Source of the DNA: Paenibacillus phyllosphaerae
Lineage (GTDB): Bacteria > Bacillota > Bacilli > Paenibacillales > Paenibacillaceae
Length of the DNA stretch: 64,000 nucleotides
Assembly: GCF_014192105.1 (NCBI RefSeq)
Contig: NZ_JACHXK010000011.1
Location: 143,661-207,660 of the forward strand
Direction of reading: 5' to 3'
How positions within the stretch are numbered: the stretch's first letter is position 1; the number at the start of each line of letters is the position of its first letter. Position numbers and translations under genes: made by a program. Below the pieces are notes generated by a model. The model saw only the letters and a list, made by a program, of their open reading frames with translations. It was not told where the DNA came from and made no database searches. Below are positions 43,680 through 52,406 of the stretch, in pieces.

Positions 43680-44010
43680 GTAAGCGCTTTACTTTTATCG
43701 TCTACCGATAGGTTTGCGGAGCTTTTCGGATTAGTGCGACTTTTGTGAACCTGTTGCCGCTACTTAAGAATGGTTCAAGAAACAGATGAATCAACGGGAG
43801 CAATAAGCCGAACAAGCGTAGATTTCATTGGATGTTTAGATGGCGTTCATGTTGGTTTAATAATTGGAGGCTATGATGAGGATAGTTAAACCACATGAAA
43901 TCCGAACGCTTACGAACGCGATCGGCCAGTCACCGACGCCCGTTGCCCCGATCTCTCACACTCGATGCGTAATCAGACGCATACATAAACGTCAAAGTAG
44001 GTGCAATTAC
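43680..44010 (+). ncRNA. Long structured 5' leader, unidentified
   Basis: About 330 bases separate the promoter from the ATG at 44014. The leader holds TGGTTCA-AGAAACAGA-TGAATCA (7 bp stem, about 43772-43794). AGGTT and GCGG (about 43710-43720) face AACCT and CCGC (about 43748-43762) in crossed order, as in a pseudoknot. I compared it by eye with the purine, c-di-GMP, c-di-AMP, cobalamin, TPP and Mn riboswitch cores and found no match. A ribosome site GGAGG at 43866 opens a possible longer frame. Confidence 0.4.
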
Positions 44011-44013
44011 GAT

Positions 44014-44424
44014 ATGATCAATTCCAAGCGCATGTTTATGATTGCCGCGTTATCAGCAGCGATTTCGCTCGGCGGGCTGATGCCTGACCGTGCCAGCGCA
44101 AGCCCCCTTCCCGTCAAGGCGAAGGAAGCCGGTCTGCAATCCAGCGTGCCAAGCGAAGCGGAAGAAACGTTGTTCGTCCGCGTGCTCGGCGCCGATTCTG
44201 CGGAAGAAGTGAAGGATGCGCTCTATAACGGCAGCTCGCTCGCGGACATTGCCAGCAGCAACAGCGCAGATATCGATCAGCTGATTCAGCTGCAAGTCGC
44301 CCAGCTGGCGCTCCAATTGCAGGAGCGGCTGCAAGCGGGAAGCATCAGCCAAGCGCAATTCGAAGCGCAGCTCGCCGAGCTCCATGAGATCGTGGCAAGC
44401 AGCGTATTCGCGCAATACGCGTAA
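44014..44424 (+). CDS. Small secreted protein of unknown function
   Basis: The 136-residue product has a signal peptide (MINSKRMFMIAALSAAISLGG, cleavage near ASAS). The mature part is helical and acidic, with VKDALYNGSSLADIASSNSADIDQLIQLQ followed by a long amphipathic helix. The LxxGxSLAxIA motif recurs twice in the secreted protein at 59988, so the two are distant relatives. The ATG at 44014 gives a normal signal peptide, but the GGAGG at 43866 would suit an in-frame ATG at 43876, adding 46 residues; the shorter form is preferred. The long leader suggests RNA-level control. Confidence 0.65.
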   Translation: MINSKRMFMIAALSAAISLGGLMPDRASASPLPVKAKEAGLQSSVPSEAEETLFVRVLGADSAEEVKDALYNGSSLADIASSNSADIDQLIQLQVAQLALQLQERLQAGSISQAQFEAQLAELHEIVASSVFAQYA

Positions 44425-44445
44425 TGATGGACTTATTCGAATAGG

Positions 44446-44480
44446 GGAAGAGCAGCGCCTTGGGGCGCTGCTCTTCTTTA
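44446..44480. terminator. Bidirectional intrinsic terminator between convergent genes
   Basis: GAAGAGCAGCGCC-TTGG-GGCGCTGCTCTTC is followed by a T-rich run. Confidence 0.9.
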
Positions 44481-44482
44481 TT

Positions 44483-45343
44483 TTATCGCCAGGCATGCCG
44501 TTCACGTGAAAGCCGCGCGGCCGCCAGACCCGACAGCCATAACGCTAGCGAGCAAGCCACAAGCATAAAGGGCAAATCCCACCAGACATGCACTTTAATG
44601 ATTCCTATATGCTTAAGGGTCAGGCTTACGCTCAAGACGAACGCCATGGCGAGAATGAATTTGATTTTCGGGTAAGTGTTCCGAAGCATAAGCACCAGAG
44701 TGAAGAACAGGCTGACCGACAAATAATAGACCGCGGCGAAGGCCGTCGTATCATGCGCCGGATCCGCGAACCATCCTACATGATAGCTGCGCGTCTGCAG
44801 AATCATGAATCCCAGGACTTGAAAGTTGCTCGTAATCGTGCCGATGATGAAAAAGAGCAGCACAGCCTTACGAAAGCCCTTGAGCGGATTCTTCAGCCAT
44901 CGGCTCCAACATTTGGCGATCAGATAATAGGTGGGCAGGCCTAATGAGGTATAGCCGATATGCCACCAATTATGGCGGTAGATGCCGAGCTCGACGAATA
45001 GCCATTCGATGCCTGCGAACAAGAGTACGCACAGCGCGATTGTCCCCCAGCCTAGCCGATACATGGCGATCATGACGGCCGACACCGGCAGCGACAGGAA
45101 ATTGGAGGCGATCGCCCCCAGATTGCTATCGAAATACGGCTGCTTCGGCATGATTTTGGGGTAATACTGATAGCTGCCTAATAAGATATAAATGATGAAC
45201 TCGATCAAATAGCCGTAACCGACCATGATTAGGTACAGCACGAATACGTTCCAGTCTCTCAAGTGAAAGAACATCGTTGCTAAAGTGATTACGCTTACGA
45301 ACGCTAACCCTAGATACCACCAGGAATTGTCATGCAATTGCAA
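44483..45343 (-). CDS. Polytopic membrane protein of unknown function
   Basis: The 286-residue product has about eight membrane helices and a short basic tail. Aromatic-rich segments (NSWWYLGLAF, ELGIYRHNWWHIGYTSLGLPTYYLI, IGIIKVHVWWDLPFML) resemble the CBO0543-type membrane proteins common in spore-formers, whose role is not known. It has no catalytic motif. It stands alone between a terminator and the perR gene on the same strand. The name reflects only its shape. Confidence 0.7.
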   Translation of the reverse strand: MQLHDNSWWYLGLAFVSVITLATMFFHLRDWNVFVLYLIMVGYGYLIEFIIYILLGSYQYYPKIMPKQPYFDSNLGAIASNFLSLPVSAVMIAMYRLGWGTIALCVLLFAGIEWLFVELGIYRHNWWHIGYTSLGLPTYYLIAKCWSRWLKNPLKGFRKAVLLFFIIGTITSNFQVLGFMILQTRSYHVGWFADPAHDTTAFAAVYYLSVSLFFTLVLMLRNTYPKIKFILAMAFVLSVSLTLKHIGIIKVHVWWDLPFMLVACSLALWLSGLAAARLSRERHAWR

Positions 45344-45455
45344 TTGGGATCACCCCGCCCCGCCTAAGTCTGCATCCATCAGTATGGGGCATCCCGCTGA
45401 AACTATTCGTGAATCTTCATTCATTGAGTAGCCATTCAGGTGCAGATCCCAATCG

Positions 45456-45878
45456 CTACGCAGTCAAACAAGCCTTGCATGTGCCATAAAACTCCACGCG
45501 CACAAAATCAACTTCGAATTGTTCGTCCGTCTTGATCATCGTATTGAGCTTCTCCGCCTCTTTCACATCGACATCATAAATTCCGCCGCACACTTTGCAA
45601 TTGAAATGCGCATGCTCGTCCTCGGTCAATTCAAAATGGCTGGAGCGGTCGCCATACGTTAATTCATTTACGATCCCCTGATCCTTCAGAAGCTTAAGCG
45701 TGCTGTATACCGTCGTCTGGCTGACATAAGGAAACTTCTTGGCCATGAGCGAATAGACTTGCTCTGCGGTAGGATGTGACAATTGATAGAGCAGCGCAAT
45801 AACCTCGACCCGTTGGGGAGTGAGACGAAGCCCCTTCGCTCTTAGCTGTTCGAGAACGGATTCCATGTCCTGATGCAT
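45456..45878 (-). CDS. perR: Peroxide-responsive repressor PerR (Fur family)
   Basis: The 140-residue product has the winged-helix DNA-binding domain (LTPQRVEVIALLYQLSHPTAEQVYSLMAKKFPYVSQTTVYSTLKLLKDQG in outline) and the metal-binding domain with HFELTEDEHAHF as regulatory site. CKVCGG supplies the first structural zinc CxxC; CKAC at the end supplies the second. PerR oxidises its own His ligands when peroxide is present and leaves the DNA. Its place head-to-head with katA, with a perfect Per box between, supports PerR over Fur or Zur. Confidence 0.92.
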   Translation of the reverse strand: MHQDMESVLEQLRAKGLRLTPQRVEVIALLYQLSHPTAEQVYSLMAKKFPYVSQTTVYSTLKLLKDQGIVNELTYGDRSSHFELTEDEHAHFNCKVCGGIYDVDVKEAEKLNTMIKTDEQFEVDFVRVEFYGTCKACLTA

Positions 45879-45942
45879 GTTTATCGCCTCCCCTTTCCTA
45901 TTATCATTTTATAGGATATACATGTATGAAATCAATATTAAT

Positions 45943-45957
45943 TTATAATTATTATAA
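45943..45957. promoter_or_regulatory. Per box between perR and katA
   Basis: TTATAATTATTATAA is an exact match to the consensus TTATAATNATTATAA. It lies just before a TTGACT-18-TAAATT promoter reading towards katA and close to the likely perR promoter on the other strand. Confidence 0.93.
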
Positions 45958-46082
45958 AAAAGTATTGACTATAATAACCCTCATCCCGTAAATTAAGTGC
46001 ATGACAAGTGAAATTCATTCTCAGCAGGATGTACAACCCTGCTGCTTACTACGTAATCACGAGATGATGAGGAGAGGTATAT

Positions 46083-47537
46083 ATGACAAGACTGACAACC
46101 GGACAAGGCGTCCCGATCGGCGACAACCAGAACTCCAGAACAGCCGGCCAGCGCGGACCAACGCTGCTGGAAGATTATCAACTGCTCGAGAAGCTCGCGC
46201 ATTTTGACCGGGAGCGTACTCCTGAGCGCGTCGTACATGCCCGTGGCGCCGGCGCGCATGGCGTATTCAAATTAACTACCAGCATGAAGCGCTACACCAA
46301 AGCTGCTTTCCTCCAGGAAGAGGGCACCGAGACGCCGGTATTCGTCCGTTTCTCGACCGTTATCCACGGCTTGCATTCGCCGGAGACGCTTCGCGACCCG
46401 CGCGGCTTTGCCATAAAATTTTATACAACGGAAGGCAACTACGATTTTGTCGGCAATAATCTGCCGGTCTTCTTTATCCGCGACGCGATGAAATTCCCGG
46501 ACATGGTCCACTCCTTGAAGCCGGACCCGCGCAATAATCTGCAGACGGCCGACCGTTATTGGGACTTCATGTCGCTGACGCCGGAATCGACGAACATGCT
46601 CGTGCATCTGTTCTCGGACGAAGGCATCCCGGCGAACTACCGCGAGATGCGCGGATCAGGCGTTCATGCGTTCAAATGGATCAACGCGCACGGCAACACG
46701 GTCTACACGAAGATGCGCTGGGTGCCCAAGCAAGGCGTCAGAAATCTGTCCGGTGACGAAGCGTCGGCGATTCAGGCGCACGACTTCAACCATGCGAGCC
46801 GTGACCTCTACGAAGCGATCGAGCGCGGCGACTATCCGGAGTGGGATCTGTACGTGCAAGTTCTCGATCCGGCTGACATGGATAACTTCGATTTTGACCC
46901 GCTTGACCCGACGAAAGATTGGTTCGAGGATGTCATCCCGTATCAGCTGGTCGGCACGATGACGCTGAACCGCAACCCTGAGAACGTATTCGCTGAGACG
47001 GAACAAGTCGGCTTCAACCCGGGCGTTGTCGTACCGGGCATCGAACCTTCGGAAGACAAGCTGCTTCAAGGCCGCCTCTTCTCCTACTCGGATACGCAGC
47101 GTTACCGGATCGGTACGAACTACCTGCAGCTGCCAATCAACTGCCCGTTCGCACAGGTTGCCAACAACCAGCGCGACGGCGCGATGGCATTCAAGCAGCA
47201 GTCGCATCACATTAATTATGAACCGAACCGTTATCAGGATACGCCGAAGCAAGATCCGGCGTACCAAGAAGCGCCTACCCCGCTTCAAGGGCAGGCAGGC
47301 CGCCAGAAGATCGCCAAGACGAACGATTTTGGCCAAGCCGGCGAAGTATTCAACCGTTACTCCGATTCCGAGAAGGAAGCGCTCATCCGCAACTTGGCGG
47401 GTGATCTGTCCTCGGTGGCTGAACGCACGAAGCTATTGGCCATCTGCAATTTCTTCCGCGCTGACGCCGTGCTTGGCCAGAAGCTGGCAGACGCGCTGGG
47501 TATGGATATCTCGGCTTATACGAAACACCTTGTCTAA
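46083..47537 (+). CDS. katA: Haem catalase
   Basis: The 484-residue product is a small-subunit monofunctional catalase that turns hydrogen peroxide into water and oxygen in the cytosol. The distal His52 in VVHARGAGAHG, the Asn in YDFVGNNLPVFFIRD and the proximal haem Tyr in RLFSYSDTQRYR (about residue 335) are all there, as is RFSTVIHGLHSPETLRDPRGFA in outline. GGAGAGG precedes the ATG. The Per box upstream places it under PerR control. It ends in a strong terminator. Confidence 0.96.
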   Translation: MTRLTTGQGVPIGDNQNSRTAGQRGPTLLEDYQLLEKLAHFDRERTPERVVHARGAGAHGVFKLTTSMKRYTKAAFLQEEGTETPVFVRFSTVIHGLHSPETLRDPRGFAIKFYTTEGNYDFVGNNLPVFFIRDAMKFPDMVHSLKPDPRNNLQTADRYWDFMSLTPESTNMLVHLFSDEGIPANYREMRGSGVHAFKWINAHGNTVYTKMRWVPKQGVRNLSGDEASAIQAHDFNHASRDLYEAIERGDYPEWDLYVQVLDPADMDNFDFDPLDPTKDWFEDVIPYQLVGTMTLNRNPENVFAETEQVGFNPGVVVPGIEPSEDKLLQGRLFSYSDTQRYRIGTNYLQLPINCPFAQVANNQRDGAMAFKQQSHHINYEPNRYQDTPKQDPAYQEAPTPLQGQAGRQKIAKTNDFGQAGEVFNRYSDSEKEALIRNLAGDLSSVAERTKLLAICNFFRADAVLGQKLADALGMDISAYTKHLV

Positions 47538-47607
47538 CCTTATTTGCCGTCATAACGTCTTATGTACGATTAGATTCATCGACTAAAAACTTAACTCGAC
47601 CCTTCAA

Positions 47608-47662
47608 ACCAAAAGAGGCTTCCTGCTCGTCACCGCGATGACGAGCGGAAGCCTCTTTTGGT
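47608..47662. terminator. Bidirectional intrinsic terminator between convergent genes
   Basis: ACCAAAAGAGGCTTCC and its complement, with an inner CTCGTCA/TGACGAG pairing, form a very stable stem between katA and the TetR gene. Confidence 0.92.
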
Positions 47663-47675
47663 CGGTTAGTCTACA

Positions 47676-48263
47676 CTACGATACGAACAGCGGTGCAATG
47701 AAGGTCTGCGTATATTGCTTGGCAATCTCTTCGGCGGTATAGCCTTTCTCATCCCAGTAGAAGAGCAGCTCTGGAGTAATGGAGGCCGTAATTAGGCTTG
47801 CCGCGAACGGCGGGTCAAGCGCAATGAGCTCACCGCGGCCACTGGCCTCCTCGAGCAGCTGCAGGATGTTCGAATAGAGAAACTTGAAGGGCGGCGCTTC
47901 GAATACATTCTCCCGCACATCCTTCAGCTTGCAGGAGCGGAACACTTCCTTCATCCATTCGATATCCCGGTGGGCAAAGAGAATCTGCCTCGTCATGAAC
48001 CGAGATAACCGTTCTCGGACAGGCAGATCGCTACTCTCCTCCAAGTCCTGCTTCATCTCCGCCATCAGTTGATCGAACTTCGCCTTCATCAGCGCCATGC
48101 ACAGGTTACCTTTGTTCGGGTAACGCCGGTATAGCGTAGCTTGCCCGACCCCAGCCGCTTTGGCAACCTGATGCATGCTGACTGCCTCCACGCCGAGCTC
48201 GGAAAACAATGCCTGGGCCTGCTTGAGAATCTCGGCGCCATGTTCATCGTTACCGTCCGCCAT
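47676..48263 (-). CDS. TetR-family repressor of the adjacent exporter
   Basis: The 195-residue product has an N-terminal helix-turn-helix (AEILKQAQALFSELGVEAVSMHQVAKAAGVGQATLYRRYPNKGNL in outline, residues 9-55) and a helical ligand-binding part. VGQATLYRRYPNKG is the recognition helix and the conserved turn after it. It is encoded 54 bp downstream of an exporter gene on the same strand, so it is made from the same message and should repress it through the paired operators at 49.82-49.87 kb. Confidence 0.9.
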   Translation of the reverse strand: MADGNDEHGAEILKQAQALFSELGVEAVSMHQVAKAAGVGQATLYRRYPNKGNLCMALMKAKFDQLMAEMKQDLEESSDLPVRERLSRFMTRQILFAHRDIEWMKEVFRSCKLKDVRENVFEAPPFKFLYSNILQLLEEASGRGELIALDPPFAASLITASITPELLFYWDEKGYTAEEIAKQYTQTFIAPLFVS

Positions 48264-48317
48264 AGCGTTTCACTTCCCTTTATGCGTGAATGATTCCTCT
48301 ACGTGTAGAAAGGCCGT

Positions 48318-49787
48318 CTAGACGGCCTTCTTCACTTCTTCTTTCGGAGCTTCGGTACGTTTAATGAATACGCCGAGAATCAGCGCAAGGACCGAAATAA
48401 CCAGGGCAATGACGAAAGCGTCATTCATGCCGGCAACCAGACCTTGCACAACTTCAGCCGGATTGGACGGATCCTTCGAACCGGCGATGTAGTCTTTGGT
48501 GCCCGAAGACATGATACTGATGAACAAGGCCGTACCGATGGCGCCCGCCACTTGCTGCAGCGTGTTCATGATCGCCGTACCGTGCGGATACAACTGGCGC
48601 GGCAATTGGTTCAGCGCCGTTGTTTGCGCAGGCATCATGACAAGCGAAATCCCGACCAACAGCACGATATGTACTGCGATGACGTGACCGCTGCCCCAAT
48701 CCGCCGTCAGGCCGGAGAACAGCCATGTCGCGATCGTAATGAGCACGAGACCCGGGATAACGAGCACTTTAGGACCGAATTTATCGAACAGCTTACCTGC
48801 AACAGGCGCCATGATACCGTTGACGATACCGCCTGGCATCAGCGTCAGACCGGCTTTGAACGCCGTCATCAGCAATACGCTTTGCAAGAAGATCGGCATG
48901 ATGATCATCGTCGAGAACATCGTCATCATCATGACCAGCATCAGAACCGTAACAAGCGAGAACATCGGATATTTGAATGCGCGAAGATCCAGGATCGGCT
49001 CCTTCACGACGAGCTGGCGCCAGATGAACAGAATAAGACCGACAATCCCCGCCGTCAGCGTCCAGTATACCTCCGGATCGCCCCAGCCGATCTCGCCGGA
49101 TTTACTGAAGCTGTATACAATGCCGCCGAAGCCGATCGTCGAGAGCAGAATCGAGATGATATCCACTTTTGGCTTCGTCAGATCGGAGACGTTCTTCAAA
49201 TAGGCGAAAGCGAAAATAACCGAAAAAGCGGCCAGCGGAATAACCGCATAGAACAACCAGCGCCAATCCAGCTGATCGATAAGCAAACCAGCCAGCGTCG
49301 GGCCGATCGCAGGACCGAACATAATAACAAGACCGATCATGCCCATCGCGCCGCCGCGGCTCTCTGGCGGGTAGATCGCAAGAATCGTGTTCATCATAAC
49401 CGGCAGCATAAGTCCCGTGCCGATGGCTTGAATAACACGGCCGACGAGGAGCACTTCGAACGAAGGCGTCACGCCGCATATGATGGTACCGACCAGGAAT
49501 AAAATCATTGCCGACAAAAACATTTGCCTTGTTGTAAACCACTGTTGCAGCAAGGCCGTTACAGGGACCAGAATCCCGATTACGAGCATGTAAGCCGTCG
49601 ACAGCCACTGGATCGTAGCCGCGGTCACATTAAATTCGATCATCAGATCTGGGAACGCGATGTTAAGCAGCGTCTCGTTAAGAATCGCCACGAATGCGCC
49701 AATGATCAGCGCGGCAACAATCGGCCCTCTCTTAATTTTACTCAAATCCAAGGATGAAGCGTTTGTCTCTACAGTACCGGCATTCAA
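48318..49787 (-). CDS. DHA2-family MFS multidrug exporter with TetR partner
   Basis: The 489-residue product has fourteen predicted membrane helices and the DHA2 motifs LNIAFPDL (helix 1), WLSTAYMLVIG (helix 2), GRVIQAIGTGLMLPV (helix 4) and GPAIGPTLAGLL (helix 5, motif C). It probably expels drugs or dyes in exchange for protons. It is a paralogue of the exporter at 16.8-18.4 kb (shared KRGPIVA-LIIGAFVA start), but with a TetR regulator instead of MarR, so the two likely answer different compounds. It is followed on the same strand by its repressor gene. Confidence 0.92.
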   Translation of the reverse strand: MNAGTVETNASSLDLSKIKRGPIVAALIIGAFVAILNETLLNIAFPDLMIEFNVTAATIQWLSTAYMLVIGILVPVTALLQQWFTTRQMFLSAMILFLVGTIICGVTPSFEVLLVGRVIQAIGTGLMLPVMMNTILAIYPPESRGGAMGMIGLVIMFGPAIGPTLAGLLIDQLDWRWLFYAVIPLAAFSVIFAFAYLKNVSDLTKPKVDIISILLSTIGFGGIVYSFSKSGEIGWGDPEVYWTLTAGIVGLILFIWRQLVVKEPILDLRAFKYPMFSLVTVLMLVMMMTMFSTMIIMPIFLQSVLLMTAFKAGLTLMPGGIVNGIMAPVAGKLFDKFGPKVLVIPGLVLITIATWLFSGLTADWGSGHVIAVHIVLLVGISLVMMPAQTTALNQLPRQLYPHGTAIMNTLQQVAGAIGTALFISIMSSGTKDYIAGSKDPSNPAEVVQGLVAGMNDAFVIALVISVLALILGVFIKRTEAPKEEVKKAV

Positions 49788-49820
49788 GCTAGTTCCTCCT
49801 TATTTGTACCGACTCCCCCT

Positions 49821-49868
49821 GCGGACAACTGTCCGCAAGCGTCAATATAAGAGCGGACAGTTGTCCGC
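49821..49868. promoter_or_regulatory. Paired TetR operators at the exporter promoter
   Basis: GCGGACAACTGTCCGC (49821-49836) and its exact reverse complement (49853-49868) lie 32 bp apart centre to centre. On the minus strand the upstream operator lies between TTGTTA (-35) and TTATAT (-10), and the other covers the start region. This is a clear repressor layout. Confidence 0.88.
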
Positions 49869-49899
49869 TAACAATGACTTTAGCAGAGCCCGCGCTATA

Positions 49900-50365
49900 T
49901 TGTCAAAACAATCTTGTGTAAAGCGATAGCAAAGTATGCGCGGGCGGTCCTCCTTTACCCTCCTTTGGAAGGGACTCGCGGGCTCGCCGCCCTCGGACTC
50001 CCGCTATTGGAAGATTAGGGCTCCGCCCCTATGAACCCCTTTGTTTATCCTCCCCCTTCCCCCTCCATTGGAGGGGAACCAGAGGGCCCCGGCCCTCTGG
50101 ACGCCCGGAATTAGCGTGGCTCGTTACGCGGCCGTCTTCGATAAATTGTTCGGCGTTGACCCGCTTTTGTCGTGGTGGATCGGACTTGACGTCCAACCCG
50201 CCGCGACAAAGCTCCCGTTCGAGCTTCGTTCGTTACTGTGGTGCCTTGGGGGAGCAGACCTCTACAACGTGCATAGTACCTTTATACGTGCTGACTCTCG
50301 CTTGACGTCCACTCCGTGGACACGCTTTACGTTTCTTGGGGCGCCCACTTTGTGGACCCCCTTTA
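49900..50365. repeat. Hairpin-rich non-coding stretch with a duplicated module
   Basis: No gene is supported here; a 130-codon plus-strand frame at 50041-50433 has no ribosome site or recognisable product. Two diverged copies of one module occur at about 49959-50004 and 50062-50108. Each reads CCTCCwTTGGArGGGA, then a GC-rich stem (CGCGGGC with GCCCTCG; CCAGAGGGCC with GGCCCTCTGG), then a CCCG end. A shorter related piece (AGGGCTCCGCCCC) lies between. Further hairpins are GTCCAC-TCC-GTGGAC (50307-50321) and a GGGG/CCCC stem at 50338-50360. Confidence 0.6.
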
Positions 50366-50408
50366 AAAAACAAAAAAGCCTGCTGCTTGGGGCAGCGGCT
50401 TTCTTGTT
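50366..50408 (-). terminator. Intrinsic terminator of deoC
   Basis: AAGCCGCTGC-CCCAA-GCAGCAGGCTT is followed by T residues on the minus strand. Confidence 0.8.
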
Positions 50409-50429
50409 GCTTGGCTTCGCAAGCTTAGA

Positions 50430-51122
50430 TTAATAACCTTCGCCTTGCAGGCCTTGTACGATCGCTACGCTGGCGCTGGCTCCGATCCGCGTTGCGCCCG
50501 CTTCGATGAGCGCGCGCACGGTCTCAAGGTTGCGAACGCCTCCCGAGGCTTTGACGCCGAGATTCGGGCCGACGGTTTTGCGCATCAACGCGATATCTTC
50601 GACCGTTGCGCCGCCTGGGCCGAAGCCCGTGGACGTTTTGACGAAGTCCGCGCCGCCCGCTACGCACAGCTCGCAAGCTTTGACTTTCTCTTCGTCTGTC
50701 AGAAGGCCTGTCTCGAGGATGACTTTCAGGGAAGCAACGCCTTTGCAAGCCGCCGCGACTTCGGCAATATCCCGCTCCGCTTCAGCATACATGCCGGACT
50801 TCAAGGCGCCCACATTCAGCACCATATCGATTTCGGTTGCGCCAGCGGCAATCGCGTCGCGCGCCTCCAACACTTTCGACAGCGTCGAAGTCGCTCCCAG
50901 CGGGAAGCCTACTACCGTCGTAATCCCAACGCCGGTGCCCTGCAGGGCAGCTGCCGCCGTTGCGACCCAGAACGGATTTACGCACACCGTTGCGAACTGG
51001 TACGCTTTTGCTTCTTCGCACAGCGCCAGCACCATCTCTTTCGTGCTCTCCGGCTTCAGCACGGTATGGTCAAAATAGGCAGCCAATTCGGCTGCGGTCA
51101 AGTTTTGGGCATTCGTCGTCAT
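50430..51122 (-). CDS. deoC: Deoxyribose-phosphate aldolase
   Basis: The 230-residue TIM-barrel enzyme splits 2-deoxyribose 5-phosphate into glyceraldehyde 3-phosphate and acetaldehyde, the last step of deoxynucleoside breakdown. Its Schiff-base Lys lies in [16 protein letters not shown] (about residue 160), and [17 protein letters not shown] and VKASGGVR are other family motifs. AAGGAG precedes the start. The regulator gene upstream on the same strand is DeoR-like. No nucleoside phosphorylase or kinase is adjacent; the divergent MFS gene might import nucleosides, but that is only a guess from position. Confidence 0.96.
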   Translation of the reverse strand: MTTNAQNLTAAELAAYFDHTVLKPESTKEMVLALCEEAKAYQFATVCVNPFWVATAAAALQGTGVGITTVVGFPLGATSTLSKVLEARDAIAAGATEIDMVLNVGALKSGMYAEAERDIAEVAAACKGVASLKVILETGLLTDEEKVKACELCVAGGADFVKTSTGFGPGGATVEDIALMRKTVGPNLGVKASGGVRNLETVRALIEAGATRIGASASVAIVQGLQGEGY

Positions 51123-51157
51123 TCTCTAATCGCTCCTTCATTCCATCGCACGCCGCC

Positions 51158-52117
51158 TTAAGCACGCACGTTGTCTAACAAGTATTTGGCGGTGAACGAA
51201 TCCGTAATCAGCACATTCGTGTAACGCCCGCTTAGCGCGCCGCGGATGCCATCGATTTTCTTGCTGCCGCCGGCAACAAGAATCGACTGCTCCTTCTTGC
51301 GCAGCTCCTCCAGATCGATCCCGATCGTCCGCTCGCTCAGCTCGGCCGAGCACAGCTTGCCCTCCACGTCGATATAGCGCGAGCAAATATCGCCCGCTCC
51401 CTTCGCATAGATCAGCTTCAGATCCTCCTGCGAGAAATAATTCGCCTTAATGAGCACTGAATCATCCGTAGGCGCACCTACCGTCACCACCGCGATATTC
51501 GATTGCTTGCCTAATTCCAAGATACCGCGGATATGGCGGTCGGCCTCGATCGCCTTCTTCACGACCGCGTGATCGACAATCGCCGGCAGCGGGATAAAAT
51601 ACGGAATCGTATGAAATGCCTTACCGAATAGATGCACGATCTCATGGGCATACGTACTCGTCTCCGAATGGCTGACCCCGCCGTTCAATTGCACGACCTT
51701 CACATCCTTCAGATGTTTGCCGGGCAGATTGAGCGCCACTTCGTACAGCGTCGTCCCCCAAGTCGTCGCGATGATGTCGCCATCCTTGACGGTATCGCCG
51801 AGATATTTGGCCGCCGCTTCGCCAAGATATTTCTTGACGACTATGTCTTCATACTGGGGCACGGATACGACGACCGCCTTCTTCAGCCCGTACTTATGCT
51901 CCAGCTCGGCAGCCAGCACGCCGCTGCTCTCACGCGGGTCGTTAATCGTGATCTGGACATAGCCCTCATCCTTGGCTTGCTGAAGGAACCGCGACACGGT
52001 CGGCCGCGAAACGCCGAACAGCTTGGCTATCTCCTGCTGGCTATAGTCCAACTGATAGTACATTCTAGCTGCATCGATCATTTTGGCTAACTTCTCTTCC
52101 GAACGTTCCTCAGACAT
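51158..52117 (-). CDS. deoR: SorC/DeoR-type sugar-phosphate-responsive repressor
   Basis: The 319-residue product has an N-terminal helix-turn-helix (YSQQEIAKLFGVSRPTVSRFLQQA, residues about 26-49) and a C-terminal SorC effector domain (TWGTTLYEVALNLPG, VVQLNGGVSHSETSTYAHEIV, VTVGAPTDDS). Bacillus DeoR belongs to this family and answers deoxyribose 5-phosphate. Its place 35 bp upstream of deoC on the same strand supports the name. ATG at 52117 follows GAGGGCGG; an ATG at 52138 has no site. It probably controls its own unit through the palindrome at 52168-52181. Confidence 0.88.
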   Translation of the reverse strand: MSEERSEEKLAKMIDAARMYYQLDYSQQEIAKLFGVSRPTVSRFLQQAKDEGYVQITINDPRESSGVLAAELEHKYGLKKAVVVSVPQYEDIVVKKYLGEAAAKYLGDTVKDGDIIATTWGTTLYEVALNLPGKHLKDVKVVQLNGGVSHSETSTYAHEIVHLFGKAFHTIPYFIPLPAIVDHAVVKKAIEADRHIRGILELGKQSNIAVVTVGAPTDDSVLIKANYFSQEDLKLIYAKGAGDICSRYIDVEGKLCSAELSERTIGIDLEELRKKEQSILVAGGSKKIDGIRGALSGRYTNVLITDSFTAKYLLDNVRA

Positions 52118-52167
52118 CGGCAACCGCCCTCTAATCATAGCATTTAAATTAAAATTATGTGAATTGG

Positions 52168-52181
52168 ATAATGAACATTAT
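52168..52181. promoter_or_regulatory. Candidate DeoR operator
   Basis: ATAATG-AA-CATTAT is a perfect palindrome 50 bp before deoR. A second, related palindrome ATGAA-ATAA-TTCAT lies about 160 bp further, nearer the divergent MFS gene. DNA looping between them is possible. Confidence 0.55.
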
Positions 52182-52406
52182 TTCACCCTCTATTCTATCC
52201 AAGATTCACCAGCAAAGCAAACTGTTTTTCCGAATATTCCGCTAATTAACGCTATTCTCGATCCTGCTCATTACAAAGTTGCATAATAATTTCATGCATA
52301 AGTCTGACCTCAGTTCATCCATTATCCGTTATAATGAAATAATTCATCCGTATATATGTTACTTTATTACATATTTTTACATTACTTTTAGATATGAGGA
52401 ATGTTT

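Noticed and set aside
43680..44010. Leader as a c-di-AMP (ydaO) riboswitch
   Set aside because: A few short pieces look similar, but the conserved GGTGAATC and CCGTCAGCTAACC cores are missing.
50041..50433. 130-codon frame in the hairpin-rich gap
   Set aside because: No ribosome site, low-complexity start, covers several hairpins and overlaps the deoC terminator.
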